64,000 nucleotides of DNA from Mesorhizobium temperatum (lineage in GTDB: Bacteria > Pseudomonadota > Alphaproteobacteria > Rhizobiales > Rhizobiaceae): NCBI RefSeq assembly GCF_002284575.1, contig NZ_NPKJ01000043.1, forward strand, positions 7,167 to 71,166, in the 5' to 3' direction. How positions within the stretch are numbered: the stretch's first letter is position 1; every line of letters begins with the position of its first letter. The position numbers and the translations under genes are program-made. Shown here piece after piece: positions 62,680-64,000 of this stretch. The notes beneath the pieces are model-generated. The model had not been told where the DNA came from. It saw only the letters and a program-made list of their open reading frames with translations, and ran no database searches.

Positions 62680-64000
62680 TCATTTTGCAGCTGCAAGCGG
62701 CGCCTTCTCGGCAGGGCGCGGCCGGCGGCGCATGCGGCGCTTGGCAGCGACCTTCAGCGCAACCGGCGGATCGCTCGACAACGCGCCCAGAACGGCTTCG
62801 ACCATGCCATGCGCGACAAAATCGGCGTTGATGTCATTGGCCAATTTGACGGCTGTCTCTTTGTCGACGCCGCCCTCCGACCAGAACACGATGCCTACCC
62901 GCAGCGCCGACTTGGCACGTTTCAGCCGACGAACCAGGAAACGGGCGTGCTTGACGGAGTCGCGGTTAAGGAATCCGACCACCACGGTGTCGACAGCATC
63001 GAACTTGAGCCGGCGAATGCTTGCCGGATCCATATCGGCAAAGCTCGCCTTCGAGACCGTCGCCCCCTGGACTTCGAGCACCTGCGCCAGCATGGCGGCG
63101 GCGGCATCGTCGAGTTCGCCGCGTCCGCCGGCACACAGAACCGAGATGTCCGTGCCATCCGGCAGTTCTGTGTCGTCCTCGCCCTCCGCTTGAGCCTGCT
63201 TGTCCTCGTCCGCTGTGGCAGGCTCTGTTGCGGCTGGGTCGTCCTCCTCCGCCTCCTCCCGTGCGCTGTCCTCAAGATTCGCCACCAGCGTCTGCGCACT
63301 GGCCGCCACCTGCTGTCTTTGCTCATCGCCCATGACACCCCGCACCCGATCCTGTTCGCCGAGCAGAAGTGCTGGAATGGCGACCTTGGCATAGAATTCG
63401 AACAGATATTTTTCCTCGAGGATCTCCTCGGCGTGGTCGGTGGCTTCTTCCGGATCGCCGGCCAGCAGCCGCTGGTAGAGCCGAGCATGCGGTTCGAGCA
63501 CGGGTTCGTTGCCGAACAGGACGTCGAGGAATTCGAACTGCGGCACGTGCCTGCCGAGCACCACGAGACAGACTGTGAGCGGCGTCGATAGAACCAGGCC
63601 CAGCGGGCCCCAAAGCCAGGTCCAAAAGATCGCCGCAACGATGATGGCCAATGGTGAAAGCCCCGTTCGTGAACCGTAAAGCCATGGTTCGACGACGTTG
63701 CCGGTTATCATTTCCATGGCCACGAACAGCCCGGCGGTCCACAGCACGAGCGACCAGCCGGGCGCCACGGCGAGCGCCAGGAACAGAGGCAGCAGCGCAC
63801 CAATGATCGGGCCGATATAGGGAACAAAGCGCAGCGCCAGCGCCAGCAATCCCCACAGCAGTGCATTGGGTATGCCCAGAACCCAAAGCCCTGCTGTAAT
63901 CGGTATGGCATAAAGGATATTCACGACCAATTGCATGAGAAGATACCGGCCGACGCGCTTGCCGGCATCCTGGAGCGCCTCGGTGGTTCGATGAAGGTCG
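62680..64000 (-). CDS. AI-2E family transporter (PerM/TqsA-like), 5' end beyond the window
   Basis: Open to the right edge; the frame continues past the first visible ATG as DLHRTTEALQDAGKRVGRYL. Family hallmarks: GIPNALLWGLLALALRFVPYI and LSTPLTVCLVVLGRHVPQF, the last membrane helices of the fold. Members export autoinducer-2 or other small molecules. After the membrane part come an acidic low-complexity linker (about residues 210-250 from the first ATG) and a ~130-residue Rossmann-like domain (ISVLCAGGRGELDDAAAAML, FDAVDTVVVGFLNRDS), which most family members lack. The linker and domain probably lie in the cytosol. Confidence 0.9.
   Translation of the reverse strand, partial: DLHRTTEALQDAGKRVGRYLLMQLVVNILYAIPITAGLWVLGIPNALLWGLLALALRFVPYIGPIIGALLPLFLALAVAPGWSLVLWTAGLFVAMEMITGNVVEPWLYGSRTGLSPLAIIVAAIFWTWLWGPLGLVLSTPLTVCLVVLGRHVPQFEFLDVLFGNEPVLEPHARLYQRLLAGDPEEATDHAEEILEEKYLFEFYAKVAIPALLLGEQDRVRGVMGDEQRQQVAASAQTLVANLEDSAREEAEEDDPAATEPATADEDKQAQAEGEDDTELPDGTDISVLCAGGRGELDDAAAAMLAQVLEVQGATVSKASFADMDPASIRRLKFDAVDTVVVGFLNRDSVKHARFLVRRLKRAKSALRVGIVFWSEGGVDKETAVKLANDINADFVAHGMVEAVLGALSSDPPVALKVAAKRRMRRRPRPAEKAPLAAAK

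Overview
The window reads as chromosome of a fast-growing rhizobium, most likely Mesorhizobium or a close relative in the Hyphomicrobiales. GC is high. BA14K, DUF982 and Usg-like genes are present, along with Ku/LigD end joining, a ROSE-type thermometer, CIRCE-controlled groESL, and several families of short intergenic palindromic repeats of the kind common in this group. No rRNA, tRNA, CRISPR array or complete insertion sequence was recognised.

Region 1 (1-7450) is accessory DNA. It holds the decayed tail of a UvrD-like helicase, two tightly linked exported coiled-coil proteins of unknown role, a small winged-helix-like protein, a broken IS5-type transposase, and an unrecognised 708-residue membrane-anchored protein of visibly lower GC. 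Region 2 (7450-20780) mixes real genes with debris. It carries a class A penicillin-binding protein that ends in a BA14K-like module, a two-BA14K-domain protein, and partial copies of BA14K and lysine-aminomutase sequence. Also here are a DUF5996 protein, a DUF2934 pair, a KamA/EpmB-type aminomutase, an MscS channel, an ABC-F ATPase with duplicated fragments of its 3' end, and a small ExoX-like membrane protein.

Region 3 (20780-37650) holds an amidase, a WD40 protein, a GFA enzyme and a DNA-repair neighbourhood: xthA, a hydrolase, a TPR protein, ku and ligD, all on the minus strand. Then come a class II-like Fic protein, an aldo/keto reductase, and the first of two near-identical LuxR-HTH/TolB-like/TPR regulators. 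The second follows at 37873-39300, and both share the same 39-bp upstream block.

Region 4 (39700-56440) has two CUT2-type (ribose-family) sugar ABC transporters. One is a bare three-gene operon. The other is a six-gene operon with a TIM-barrel isomerase, an RpiR regulator and a PfkB kinase. Between them lies a stress-protein island: groES-groEL under CIRCE, DUF982 and other small proteins, and two Hsp20 genes, the first behind a ROSE thermometer.

Region 5 (56860-62664) is the most interesting block: a compact six-gene operon resembling and extending the uncharacterised enterobacterial ynbABCD set. It encodes a CDP-alcohol phosphatidyltransferase, a hydrolase-methyltransferase fusion, a PAP2/dual-specificity phosphatase fusion, a small membrane protein, a PlsC-like acyltransferase and a CdsA-like cytidylyltransferase. 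Together these could make and remodel a non-standard phospholipid. A 32-bp near-perfect palindrome lies upstream. The window ends inside an AI-2E family transporter with an unusual cytosolic C-terminal extension.
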